A stretch of 64,000 nt of DNA from contig JAFXCP010000023.1 of assembly GCA_017521405.1 (NCBI GenBank), positions 1-64,000 on the forward strand, given 5' to 3'. The notes below the pieces were generated by a model. The model saw nothing but the letters and a program-made list of their open reading frames with translations, was not told the origin of the DNA and did no database searches. Below, piece after piece: positions 38,715 to 46,555 of the stretch (position 1 is its first letter; each line of letters opens with the position of its first letter). The stretch comes from Akkermansia sp. (GTDB taxonomy: Bacteria > Verrucomicrobiota > Verrucomicrobiia > Verrucomicrobiales > Akkermansiaceae). Both the position numbers and the translations under genes were made by a program.

Positions 38715-39263
38715 TCAAAAGCCGAGTTGGGCAAGCAACGAGACAAAGCTCTGCATGTGGAGTACAGAGGAATGGGAGGACTCGCCCAAGAGAGAAAAAC
38801 CATAGCGTTTGGCGAAGGCGGCACCGGCAGGAGTAACAGTATCCACCAGCACATTGCGGCAATGTTTTAAATGGGGGAGATACGGCTGCACGGCAGCCTG
38901 CAAAAGGCGGCGGGTAAGTCCTTGGGGGCGGTATGCCGGTTCCACAAGTATACAGGAGAGGAACATATCCATGGGGAGGGAGGCAGGAGCCCGCAAGTCC
39001 TCCACATCAGCTGCGCTTAGGTCGTGGTCATTCATTTGCCCGGAGCGCAGCGCCTCAAACACTGAGGCTTTAACCGGGAAGAGATTCACAAAGCCGACTA
39101 CTTGCTCCCTGTGCAAGGCGGCGGTAGTCGTGTAAGGATAACGCCGATACCAAAGCCAAGCCTCCTCCGCCGGAGTAATGAAAGCCTCCTCGTAGTAGCG
39201 GGCTTCCAGCGCAGCCATTTGGCGGAAATGTTCGGGGCACAAGTCGGTGGCTACGTGAGGCAT
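38715..39263 (-). CDS. GNAT-like acetyltransferase of unknown substrate
   Basis: A 182-residue protein with the N-acyltransferase layout. [18 protein letters not shown] is the beta-2/3 region, and [33 protein letters not shown] fits motif A (V-x5-R/Q-G-x-G/L-x-R/L acetyl-CoA loop, here [10 protein letters not shown]). [26 protein letters not shown] is the C-terminal 'A.~~YGF' segment. The AcCoA loop is RPQGLT rather than the usual R/QxxGxG/A, so the family call is probable and the substrate unknown. It lies just downstream of pckG on the same strand, separated by a hairpin. Confidence 0.7.
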   Translation of the reverse strand: MPHVATDLCPEHFRQMAALEARYYEEAFITPAEEAWLWYRRYPYTTTAALHREQVVGFVNLFPVKASVFEALRSGQMNDHDLSAADVEDLRAPASLPMDMFLSCILVEPAYRPQGLTRRLLQAAVQPYLPHLKHCRNVLVDTVTPAGAAFAKRYGFSLLGESSHSSVLHMQSFVSLLAQLGF

Positions 39264-39274
39264 GGAGAAAGAAG

Positions 39275-39308
39275 CACTGCCTCCCCCTCTACGCGGGGGG
39301 AGGCAGTG
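39275..39308 (-). terminator. Hairpin between pckG and the GNAT-like gene
   Basis: The arms CACTGCCTCCCCC and GGGGGGAGGCAGTG pair over at least 13 bp. On the minus strand only a short T/C-rich stretch follows, and the next gene starts 11 nt later, so termination may be partial. Confidence 0.5.
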
Positions 39309-39340
39309 GAAATGTGTTTACTTACACAGCTTGCAGCATT

Positions 39341-41188
39341 TTAGCTGAACTGAGCGATGAGGGTCTGACGCTGAGCCTCCAGCTCGGCGGGCAGCTTGTC
39401 GCCCACCATGTTGAACAGCTCCGTCTGGGACTCAAGCTCAGCCTTCCACTCGGACTCGGAAAGAGCCATGTTGGTGTTGAAGGTGGCTTCATCGTACCCC
39501 TTGAGGCCTTCGGTATCAAGCTCCTCGAAGGAGGGGGAGATGCCAAGCTTGGTTTCCACACCCTTCACCTCGTCGCGGCAGCGGCGGAGTACCCAGTCGA
39601 GCACACGCATGTTGTCGCCGAAGCCGGGCCATACGAAGTTACCCTCGGCATCCTTACGGAACCAGTTCACATTGAAGATCTTGGGCAGCTTGCAAGCGCA
39701 AGTCTTGGTGCCCATATCCAGCCAATGCTGCCAGTAGTCACCCACATTGTAGCCGATGAAGGGCTTCATGGCCATGGGGTCGCGGCGCACCTGACCAATC
39801 TGGCCGAAGGCGGCGGCGGTCATCTCGGAACCCATGGTAGCGCCCACGTATACGCCGTGGTTCCAATCGCGGGACTGGAATACGAGCGGCATGGTGGTAG
39901 CGCGGCGGCCACCGAAGAGGAATGCGCTGATGGAAACACCCTCGGGGTTGTAGTACTCGGGGTCGAGCGTGGGGCACTGGGAAGCGGGAGCGGTGAAGCG
40001 GCTGTTCGGGTGAGCGCACTTGCGACCGCAATCCGGAGTCCAGTCGTTGCCCTGCCAGTCGATGGCGTGAGCAGGAGCCTCGCCGTCCATACCTTCCCAC
40101 CATACGTCACCGTCATCGGTCAGGCCCACGTTCGTGAAGATGATGTTCTTCTTGATGGTGTCCATGGCGATGGGGTTCGTCTTGTAGGAGGTACCGGGAG
40201 CCACGCCGAAGTAACCGTTCTCGGGGTTGATGGCGTGGAAGGTGCCGTCCTCGTGGGGCCAAATCCAAGCGATATCGTCACCGATGATGCTGGTCTTCCA
40301 GCCCTTCTCAGCAAGAGCGGGGGGAGGAACAAGCATGGCCAGGTTGGTCTTACCGCAGGCGGAGGGGAAAGCACCGGTGATGTAGGACTTGCGACCCTGA
40401 GGATCGGTGATACCAAGGATGAGCATATGCTCGGCCATCCAGCCGTTCTTGCGGGCAATACCCGTAGCGATGCGCAGGGCAAGGCACTTTTTACCAAGCA
40501 GAGCGTTACCACCGTAACCGGAGCCGTAGGAGATGATTTCGCCCGTCTCGGGGAAGTGGCAAATGTACTTCTCCTCGTTGTTGCAGGGCCAGGTCACATC
40601 TTCCTGACCGGGCTCAAGGGGGGCACCCACGGTGTGGAGGCAGGGAACGAAGTCGCCATAGCCATCGCGCTTGGGATTGCCGCCACCCTGGGTTTCGTCC
40701 TCGAGGCGCTTGAGGACTTCAGCACCCATGATGGTCATGATGCGCATGTTGGTCACCACATAAGCGGAGTCCGTAATCTCGATACCAATCTTGGCGAGGG
40801 GAGAATCGAGCGGGCCCATGCAGAAAGGAATCACGTACATGGTACGGCCCTTCATGGAGCCATCAAGGAAGGGGGTGAGGATGGCGCGCATCTCCTCCGG
40901 GGACTTCCAGTTGTTGGTAGGACCGGCATCCTCCTGCTTTTCGGAGCAGATGAACGTACGTTCCTCCACACGGGCTACATCGGAAGGAGTGGAACGAGCC
41001 AAGAAGCAGCCGGGGCGCTTCTCGGGATTCAGGCGGATATAAGTGCCCTTCTCCACCAGCATGTCACACAGCTGGGTGTTTTCTTCTTCGGAACCGTCGC
41101 ACCAGTAGACGGAATCGGGTTTGCAGAGCTGGCGGATTTTCTCCACCCACTCAGCAGCCTTCTTGTGAGTTGTACCAGTAATCTTCAT
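39341..41188 (-). CDS. pckG: Phosphoenolpyruvate carboxykinase (GTP)
   Basis: This enzyme interconverts oxaloacetate and PEP with GTP/GDP, for gluconeogenesis or anaplerosis. The 615-residue length and motifs mark the GTP type. [14 protein letters not shown] is the P-loop with the reactive Cys, and [15 protein letters not shown] sits near the N-terminus. [20 protein letters not shown] and [14 protein letters not shown] carry metal and nucleotide residues, with [14 protein letters not shown] after them. The start at MKITGTTH is supported by a promoter (TTGCAA-N17-TATTCT) ending 9 nt upstream; three more codons would be possible but would begin within the spacer. In gut anaerobes this enzyme often runs toward oxaloacetate in fumarate respiration or succinate formation. 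Confidence 0.96.
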   Translation of the reverse strand: MKITGTTHKKAAEWVEKIRQLCKPDSVYWCDGSEEENTQLCDMLVEKGTYIRLNPEKRPGCFLARSTPSDVARVEERTFICSEKQEDAGPTNNWKSPEEMRAILTPFLDGSMKGRTMYVIPFCMGPLDSPLAKIGIEITDSAYVVTNMRIMTIMGAEVLKRLEDETQGGGNPKRDGYGDFVPCLHTVGAPLEPGQEDVTWPCNNEEKYICHFPETGEIISYGSGYGGNALLGKKCLALRIATGIARKNGWMAEHMLILGITDPQGRKSYITGAFPSACGKTNLAMLVPPPALAEKGWKTSIIGDDIAWIWPHEDGTFHAINPENGYFGVAPGTSYKTNPIAMDTIKKNIIFTNVGLTDDGDVWWEGMDGEAPAHAIDWQGNDWTPDCGRKCAHPNSRFTAPASQCPTLDPEYYNPEGVSISAFLFGGRRATTMPLVFQSRDWNHGVYVGATMGSEMTAAAFGQIGQVRRDPMAMKPFIGYNVGDYWQHWLDMGTKTCACKLPKIFNVNWFRKDAEGNFVWPGFGDNMRVLDWVLRRCRDEVKGVETKLGISPSFEELDTEGLKGYDEATFNTNMALSESEWKAELESQTELFNMVGDKLPAELEAQRQTLIAQFS

Positions 41189-41197
41189 GGTGCCCAC

Positions 41198-41226
41198 AGA
41201 ATATCACACAGCCGCATCAGTTGCAA
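41198..41226 (-). promoter_or_regulatory. Promoter of pckG, -10 box 9 nt from the ATG
   Basis: TTGCAA, 17 bp and TATTCT on the minus strand, ending 9 nt before the chosen start. Confidence 0.65.
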
Positions 41227-41297
41227 CACGAATTTTTTGGATTTTTCGGCATAGGCAGCACTTTCTGCAAATGACGTGTTATAGTGCGACAAAAAGC

Positions 41298-41326
41298 TTG
41301 CCAAGGGAAAGAGGGGCTGGTAGGAT
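41298..41326 (+). promoter_or_regulatory. Promoter of tRNA-Arg
   Basis: TTGCCA, 17 bp and TAGGAT, 14 nt upstream of the mature tRNA 5' end. Confidence 0.7.
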
Positions 41327-41340
41327 AGGCGGACATCGCT

Positions 41341-41414
41341 GCTCCGGTAGCTCAGTTGGATAGAGCACGAGCCTTCTAAGCTTGGGGTCCCGCGTTCGAG
41401 CCGCGGCCGGAGCG
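41341..41414 (+). tRNA. tRNA-Arg (anticodon TCT)
   Basis: A 74-nt cloverleaf with a perfect 7-bp acceptor stem (GCTCCGG/CCGGAGC). The D arm is GCTC/GAGC, the anticodon stem CGAGC/GCTTG closes a CTTCTAA loop, and the T arm CCGCG/CGCGG holds TTCGAGC. Loop positions 34-36 read TCT, decoding AGA arginine. The 3' CCA is not encoded. It has its own promoter and terminator. Confidence 0.95.
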
Positions 41415-41421
41415 TGCCATA

Positions 41422-41466
41422 AAAACACACGCACCCTCTGTTTTTTCAGTGGGTGCGTGTTTTTTA
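41422..41466 (+). terminator. Intrinsic terminator of tRNA-Arg
   Basis: Arms ACACGCACCC and GGGTGCGTGT around a 14-nt loop, followed by TTTTTT. A-tracts on the other side make it potentially bidirectional. Confidence 0.88.
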
Positions 41467-41482
41467 TGGCGAAAAAAGGGGG

Positions 41483-41511
41483 TTGCCAGCCCGCAGGAAA
41501 CATGTTACACT
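41483..41511 (+). promoter_or_regulatory. Promoter of the small membrane-protein gene
   Basis: TTGCCA, 17 bp and TACACT, ending 6 nt before the GTG start at 41518. This promoter is what identifies the gene start. Confidence 0.6.
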
Positions 41512-41517
41512 GCGCCC

Positions 41518-41727
41518 GTGCCGAGACTGAAGGAAGAACTTGCTCCTAACGAGGAAGTGGTAGCCGCCCAGCAGCGAGTCAAAATCATCGCCACGCGGGG
41601 CAAAACTACCAACGTCCAGCGCCACATGGTGAGCGCGGGGGCACTTATTGCGTGGCATCTGCTGGCTCTGCTCGGGCTCAACTTATGGTTGTTACGCTTG
41701 CTGGGCGTTATTGAACTTCCCTTCTGA
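41518..41727 (+). CDS. Small single-pass membrane protein of unknown function
   Basis: A 69-residue protein starting at GTG (VPRLKEELAPNEEVV). A charged N-terminal half (QQRVKIIATRGKTTNVQRHM) is followed by one hydrophobic segment of about 25 residues (SAGALIAWHLLALLGLNLWLLRLLG) at the C-terminal end, so it should be a tail-anchored inner-membrane protein. A longer ATG-started frame would begin within the tRNA terminator and was rejected in favour of the GTG, which sits 6 nt after a good -10 box. No family is recognised. Confidence 0.6.
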   Translation: MPRLKEELAPNEEVVAAQQRVKIIATRGKTTNVQRHMVSAGALIAWHLLALLGLNLWLLRLLGVIELPF

Positions 41728-41747
41728 GTAGGCTGCACAATAAAAGC

Positions 41748-42269
41748 TCAGCGGGCGATGGGCATCACCCCGGCATCCGGGGCAGGAGCCACGGGGGGCG
41801 GAAGCGGCAGGGACTCCTCCGTCACACGTTCCACATGGGTAAAGGGGCGCACCGGGAAGGAGCCATTCCCCTCCGTCACGTAGTAATGCTGCTGGGTTAC
41901 ACGCAGGAGTTCTCCCGGGCGTAAAGCCTGAAGCAAAGCCGGCACGGAAGCATCCTGGCCGGGGACATCAGCTCGGGCATCCACTTGCACACAGGCACCG
42001 GGCAAAGCCTTTTCATCCCCATATCGGCCAAAGCGTGTGTACTTGTTATTGGCCACCACTCGGAAAAGAGCCACTTGGCGCGCATGCCCGCAGCGCTCGG
42101 GGCAGAGAGCCGTGCGAAAATGGCAGGGCCGTTCCGCAAGCTGCACAAATTGCAACAGCATTTTATTTTCTGCCAAAAGCTCTGCCTTTTCCGGCAAAGG
42201 CGCAGCAAATGCAAAAGGTAATGCCAACACGGCACCCAACAAGGTAAGAGCGATTTTATTCATTTTCAT
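41748..42269 (-). CDS. Secreted protein of unknown function
   Basis: A 173-residue protein with a signal peptide (MKMNKIALTLLGAVLALPFAFA). The mature part contains four cysteines in the first half (PCHFRTALCPERCG and GACVQ), suggesting disulfides, and a Pro-rich C-terminus (LPLPPPVAPAP). A bacterial SH3-like strand pattern is possible in the middle (LRVTQQHYYVTEGNGSFPVRPFTHVERV), but I cannot assign it. It lies 30 nt downstream of the rRNA methyltransferase gene on the same strand. Confidence 0.65.
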   Translation of the reverse strand: MKMNKIALTLLGAVLALPFAFAAPLPEKAELLAENKMLLQFVQLAERPCHFRTALCPERCGHARQVALFRVVANNKYTRFGRYGDEKALPGACVQVDARADVPGQDASVPALLQALRPGELLRVTQQHYYVTEGNGSFPVRPFTHVERVTEESLPLPPPVAPAPDAGVMPIAR

Positions 42270-42299
42270 ATAGACGAGGTTGAGAGAGTATATGTTGAA

Positions 42300-43202
42300 T
42301 CAAGACTGCGGCATACGGTGCAGCAAACAGCAAAAACCGCCTGCCCCATAGCCATGTTCCGGCAATAGGCGGTACGCAGGGAACGGAACCAAATGAGAGC
42401 GATAGCCCTCCAGCAGCGGCACTTCCACAGCTTCCCAATCCGGCTTGCGCTTAAGGATATACGCCATCACCTTCTCATTCTCTTCCGGGTCATAGGTGCA
42501 GGTGGAATAAAGAATGTACCCGCCGGGAGCCGTACATTGCACGGCGGATAAAAGAATCCCCTTTTGGCGTTTGGCATTCCCATTCACCATGGAAGTGCTC
42601 AAACAACCCGGATTCCGAATTCCTTTAGCCAAAAGGCTTTGCCCGCTGCATGGGGCATCCACCAGCAGGAGGTCGAACAGCTCGCCACTGCGTGCCCATT
42701 GATCCGGGCGCAGCCCGCATACCGTCACATGGGGCAGCCCGCATTGCTCCACATTCTGTTTCAGTATTCCCCGGCGGGAGGGATTTACCTCATTCGCCGT
42801 ATGATTATGCGGCAAGTAGCGAGCCGCCATCAGCATCGTTTTCCCTCCGGGAGCCGCGCATAAATCCAAACTTCGACCGGGAGCGGGCACCACGGAAAGC
42901 GGAGCCGATTCCCAGCAGGAAGACACATCCAAACAATAGTACATTCCTGCCGCATAATCCGGATGCGCTGTGGGTTTTACGCCCGGCTTCGGCAAATACA
43001 CACGCGGAGGTAGCCACGGCACCGGCTCATGACAACAGGCGAACGGGGGCTCGTAATCAGCCGCAGCACGAGGACTCAACACCACGGCTGAGCGAGAGGA
43101 CTCCCCCGCCCGCATAGCGGCCAGCAAATGCTCTGCGGAAGCCCCTTCCAGCCCCAAACGAGAGCAAAGACGCCGCTCACCGGTTGTTATCTCCTGCTGC
43201 AT
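42300..43202 (-). CDS. NSUN/RsmF-type RNA cytosine-C5 methyltransferase
   Basis: A 300-residue SAM-dependent m5C methyltransferase of the NOL1/NOP2/Sun family, shorter than RsmB and lacking a NusB domain. The motifs are SLDLCAAPGGKTMLMAARYL (SAM loop), DLLLVDAPCSGQSLLAKGI (motif IV with catalytic Cys), and ILYSTCTYDPEENEKVMAYIL (motif VI with the second Cys). The size and N-terminus recall NSUN4/RsmF-like rRNA methyltransferases. The target is probably rRNA and its exact base is unknown. It is the second such enzyme in the window, after rsmB. It follows gluQ on the same strand. Confidence 0.87.
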   Translation of the reverse strand: MQQEITTGERRLCSRLGLEGASAEHLLAAMRAGESSRSAVVLSPRAAADYEPPFACCHEPVPWLPPRVYLPKPGVKPTAHPDYAAGMYYCLDVSSCWESAPLSVVPAPGRSLDLCAAPGGKTMLMAARYLPHNHTANEVNPSRRGILKQNVEQCGLPHVTVCGLRPDQWARSGELFDLLLVDAPCSGQSLLAKGIRNPGCLSTSMVNGNAKRQKGILLSAVQCTAPGGYILYSTCTYDPEENEKVMAYILKRKPDWEAVEVPLLEGYRSHLVPFPAYRLLPEHGYGAGGFCCLLHRMPQS

Positions 43203-43253
43203 ACGGCTACGATGCTACCATAAGCATCCTTCAAAAAAAAGCCCAAAAGCACA

Positions 43254-44135
43254 TTAATCCCCGGGGGCGTACCAAATACCGCCCTGCCGAAGCGCCGTCT
43301 GCAAACTTTCCAGTACCTGCCGAGGCGTAAATCCGGCACGGCGAAGGGATTCCAAGGAGCGGGCACCATCCCGCTTAGCCAGGCGTTTACCCGCATTATC
43401 CCGCAGGAGGGAGTGGTGGCAATACTGCGGCACAGGCAAGCCCAAAACTGCTTGCAAGGCACGGTGAATGTGCGTGGCTTCGAACAAATCCGCCCCGCGG
43501 GTCACATGCGTTATCCCCTGCGCCGCATCATCCACCACCACACAAAGGTGATAGCTGGCAGGAAAATCCTTCCGAGCCAGTACCACATCCCCATAGCGGG
43601 TCGGAACGGTACGCTGGGTGCCGCGGTACATATCGTGCCACAAGGGGCAGCCTACCAAATCCTGCACTTTTTGCATATCCAAGCGCCACGTATGCGGCAC
43701 CCCGGCAGCTATGCGCTCTGCCGCAAGCTCCGGCGGAAGATTCCGGCAAGTTCCGGGATACAGATACCCCAGAGTGGCATGCGGAGCCCGCCCCATTTCC
43801 GCCACTTGGGCGCGTATCTCCGTGCGAGTGCAAAAGCAGGGATACAGCAGCCCCCTGCCCCGCAGAGTTTCCAGCACGGCACCATAGATACCAAAGCGCC
43901 GACTCTGCACCATGGGTTCCCCCGGAAAGTTAAGACCAAGCCACTCCAAATCCTCGTATAGCAAGGTGGTGAATTCCGGTTTTTGAGCCCGGGCATCGAT
44001 ATCTTCAATCCGCAGCAGACAAGTTCCCCCATGCCGCTCTGCCAAACGAAGAGCGGAAAGCGCCGCCAGCAAATGGCCCACATGCAGTGGACCACTGGGG
44101 CTGGGAGCAAAGCGGGTACGCACCCCGGGAGTCAT
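43254..44135 (-). CDS. gluQ: Glutamyl-Q tRNA(Asp) synthetase
   Basis: GluQ attaches glutamate to the queuosine at position 34 of tRNA-Asp. It is a 293-residue paralogue of the catalytic domain of glutamyl-tRNA synthetase without an anticodon-binding domain. Motifs are TRFAPSPSGPLHVGHLLAALSALRLA (HVGH), LLRIEDIDARAQ, a zinc-like CFCTRTEI...TC region and KRLAKRDGA (KMSKS-like). The first codon overlaps the stop of the upstream 653-residue protein gene. Full GltX is about 470 residues, so the truncation is functional, not decay. Confidence 0.92.
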   Translation of the reverse strand: MTPGVRTRFAPSPSGPLHVGHLLAALSALRLAERHGGTCLLRIEDIDARAQKPEFTTLLYEDLEWLGLNFPGEPMVQSRRFGIYGAVLETLRGRGLLYPCFCTRTEIRAQVAEMGRAPHATLGYLYPGTCRNLPPELAAERIAAGVPHTWRLDMQKVQDLVGCPLWHDMYRGTQRTVPTRYGDVVLARKDFPASYHLCVVVDDAAQGITHVTRGADLFEATHIHRALQAVLGLPVPQYCHHSLLRDNAGKRLAKRDGARSLESLRRAGFTPRQVLESLQTALRQGGIWYAPGD

Positions 44136-46096
44136 CAGAATTTAGATTTCAGAATCACCTCCGACACACGGCGCGCACCTTTCTCTGCCTGAGCAGAGCG
44201 TGGGTACAGGCACTGAGCGCGATAATAGTTGGCCAAAGCGGAGCCATATTCACCGCGTTCCTCACAGTGGGCACCATCCTCCAACGCTTTCACAAAATCG
44301 TGTGCGCCGAGCGCATAGCGATTCAACGCATCGCGGAAGGCGGAATCATCCGCAAAGCGTTCATCCTGTTCCCTGCGTTCCAGCAGCGTTTCATAAGCCA
44401 TGCAAGGACCCATCACACGGTCCTGCTCTGCCACCTTATCCAGCTGCTCCAGCATACCATCGATGGTGCCGATTAGAGTAATAACCTCCTTGTACTGTTT
44501 TTTGAGATTCGGATCAATAGCCACCACCTCAAAGCGCTCCTGCTCATTATAAATGGTGCGGAAATCCTTGCGAGCCACCAGCGTTTTAAACTCCTCGCGC
44601 ACGGGGTCCTGATTATCCAATTTTTCCAGCCGTTCTCTTCCCTTTTGCAGGTTAGGATTGCGGGGCCAAATCACCCCGGCCTCCGTAATGTGGCGATTAA
44701 AAGCCTCCTCGTCCCCGGCTTGCATGGCCTTCATCGCATTGCGGAGGCACATATCGCTCTGCTGCTTGCGGGCAGTGCAGTAGCTTACCAGCATGGAATC
44801 ATCAAAATCCGGATCCAGCTCCTTCATGCGAGCGGAGATTTGCTCTAAAGTACCGTAATCTCTGGCATTCATGGAAGAGAGTGCCTTTTTACGAAGACTC
44901 CAGTACTCGGCAATACGGCGGCGCCCCTCCACCGGGAACGTGGCCACGCTCTTCATGTATTCCCCGATGGCTACGGCCTGAATCAGATGCTGGGTGGCAT
45001 CCGCCAGACGATTCTGAGCCAAGAGATTTGCCACGGCATCCATATTCTGATCCACATCGTGTCTTGCTCCGGCAGCCATGGATGCAATACTATTCACCGT
45101 GGGAGGGAGACCGGCCGTTCCTTCAAAAAGCTCCGAGGCTTTGGACTCCTTATCCAGCTTCATCATGGTATCACCATCGCGATAAATATGGCGATACGAA
45201 CACGCGCCAATCAGAGCGTGGTCGAAACGCCGATTCATCAGGAAAGATACCAAGACGGACTGGTAATTGATTTTGGAAAGTTCCGTTTGGGTAATGTTAT
45301 CGGCATCGTTTTTAACGGATGTAGCCTCCATACCGGCGATTCGCTTTGTGTTATGCGCCATCAGGAAGGTATTGGTAGGCGGTGTATTGCCGCCGCGAGA
45401 TTCTCCCCGGGAATTCACTGTTTTCCGGTTACGCAAGGCATTCGTATTATGCATAAAATTGGTTTTTTGCACCAATTCATTAATCTGCGCTTCCAGTTTT
45501 TCATTCTTATTTTTGCGGGCTCGATTCGCATACTGCACCGATACGGCACTGGCGATAGCACTGGCCAGAGTACCGGATTGCCCGGCATCTCCGGGGTACT
45601 CATTCATCTCGTACAAGCCGTTGCCTATGAGGAGGAGAGTCTCACTGCCCACCTCCTTGCGAGTACGTGCGGTGCGCTGGGTCACCTTAAGCAGCTCCTC
45701 CATCTTACGCCGATAAGCTCGGGCTGCGCTGCTGTTTTCCGGATTCTGCTGCAAGTATTTCTCGAAACGAGCCCGCACAAGGGCATTATTCCCCACATCA
45801 AACTTGGCACCATTATAACTCACCGTATCAGAAGAAGGATCCAGCAAAGGGATTTCCATGCCGAACATCTGAGGGTTCTGCGGTTCGTTAGGAGAAGCAT
45901 AAGGCTCCTGCACATAGCCAGCCGGCTGGCTCTGCGCAGTCGGCTGTGCGGCAGCAGGTTGGGCGGCGGGTTGGGGTGCAGGCTGAGGCATTGCCGGTGT
46001 TCCGGTCGGTGCTGCGGGGGCTTGAGCCGGAGCTGCTTGCATCCACACACCGCTCCACAGCAGCGGCAGGCATAATAAAATTTTGTTTCTGTTCAT
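44135..46096 (-). CDS. Large secreted protein of unknown function
   Basis: A 653-residue protein. A signal peptide (MNRNKILLCLPLLWSGVWMQA, ending at the Ala-Pro run) is followed by a low-complexity Pro/Ala/Gln region (about 22-80) and a long helical body. TPR-like phrases occur, such as RFEKYLQQNPENSSAARAYRRKMEELL and YGSALANYYRAQCLYPRSAQAEKGARR. The helical, repeat-like body suggests a periplasmic or surface scaffold. I recognise no catalytic motif. It sits in a minus-strand run with a membrane protein and an ABC transporter upstream and gluQ downstream (one-base overlap). Confidence 0.65.
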   Translation of the reverse strand: MNRNKILLCLPLLWSGVWMQAAPAQAPAAPTGTPAMPQPAPQPAAQPAAAQPTAQSQPAGYVQEPYASPNEPQNPQMFGMEIPLLDPSSDTVSYNGAKFDVGNNALVRARFEKYLQQNPENSSAARAYRRKMEELLKVTQRTARTRKEVGSETLLLIGNGLYEMNEYPGDAGQSGTLASAIASAVSVQYANRARKNKNEKLEAQINELVQKTNFMHNTNALRNRKTVNSRGESRGGNTPPTNTFLMAHNTKRIAGMEATSVKNDADNITQTELSKINYQSVLVSFLMNRRFDHALIGACSYRHIYRDGDTMMKLDKESKASELFEGTAGLPPTVNSIASMAAGARHDVDQNMDAVANLLAQNRLADATQHLIQAVAIGEYMKSVATFPVEGRRRIAEYWSLRKKALSSMNARDYGTLEQISARMKELDPDFDDSMLVSYCTARKQQSDMCLRNAMKAMQAGDEEAFNRHITEAGVIWPRNPNLQKGRERLEKLDNQDPVREEFKTLVARKDFRTIYNEQERFEVVAIDPNLKKQYKEVITLIGTIDGMLEQLDKVAEQDRVMGPCMAYETLLERREQDERFADDSAFRDALNRYALGAHDFVKALEDGAHCEERGEYGSALANYYRAQCLYPRSAQAEKGARRVSEVILKSKF

Positions 46097-46539
46097 TTTG
46101 TCTCAACCCTTTCTACCACAAGTACACCCTTTACCTCCGCGCCGGAGGCATCCCGCCCGGTACGGCACACCACATCAAATACAAACTGGTCTCCGCGTGT
46201 CAGGTTTACGCGGCCGGACACTCCGCTCCGCACCAGCAAAGGCAAACGCTCCTGCTTATTCCCTTTCACGGATATGGCCACGATGCGGTCATTCCCCATG
46301 GTTTCAATATGCTCCACCCGGCCCTCGATACGGTATGAATTTCCCGTAAAACGAGAGGCATCCAAGCGATATTCCGGAATGCTGAAATTAGCCCCCTGCG
46401 GATCATTCGCGGAGGAGCCTCCGGGTTTTATTCCCATGGCTACAAACACTGCCAGCAGCAGCAGCAGTACACCTCCGCCCAAAATGAGCGGCAGTGGTAA
46501 TCCTCCCTTGTTCGCTTTCTTTCTGCTTCTTCTCGCCAT
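46093..46539 (-). CDS. Single-pass membrane protein with a beta-rich C-terminal domain
   Basis: A 148-residue protein. A strongly basic N-terminus (MARRSRKKANKGG) precedes one transmembrane helix (LPLILGGGVLLLLLAVFVAMGI) and a periplasmic or extracytoplasmic domain rich in strands (NSYRIEGRVEHIETMGNDRIVAISVKGNKQERLPLLV). The chosen start puts the basic residues directly before the helix (positive-inside rule). An upstream frame of 14 more codons overlaps the ABC gene and was rejected. It overlaps the 653-residue protein gene by four bases, so the two are coupled. The function is unknown. Confidence 0.65.
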   Translation of the reverse strand: MARRSRKKANKGGLPLPLILGGGVLLLLLAVFVAMGIKPGGSSANDPQGANFSIPEYRLDASRFTGNSYRIEGRVEHIETMGNDRIVAISVKGNKQERLPLLVRSGVSGRVNLTRGDQFVFDVVCRTGRDASGAEVKGVLVVERVETK

Positions 46540-46555
46540 ATTTTTTTCTCGTTTT

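Noticed and set aside
39314-41254. 646-codon frame antisense to pckG
   Set aside because: It covers pckG, whose motifs are certain; no independent evidence.
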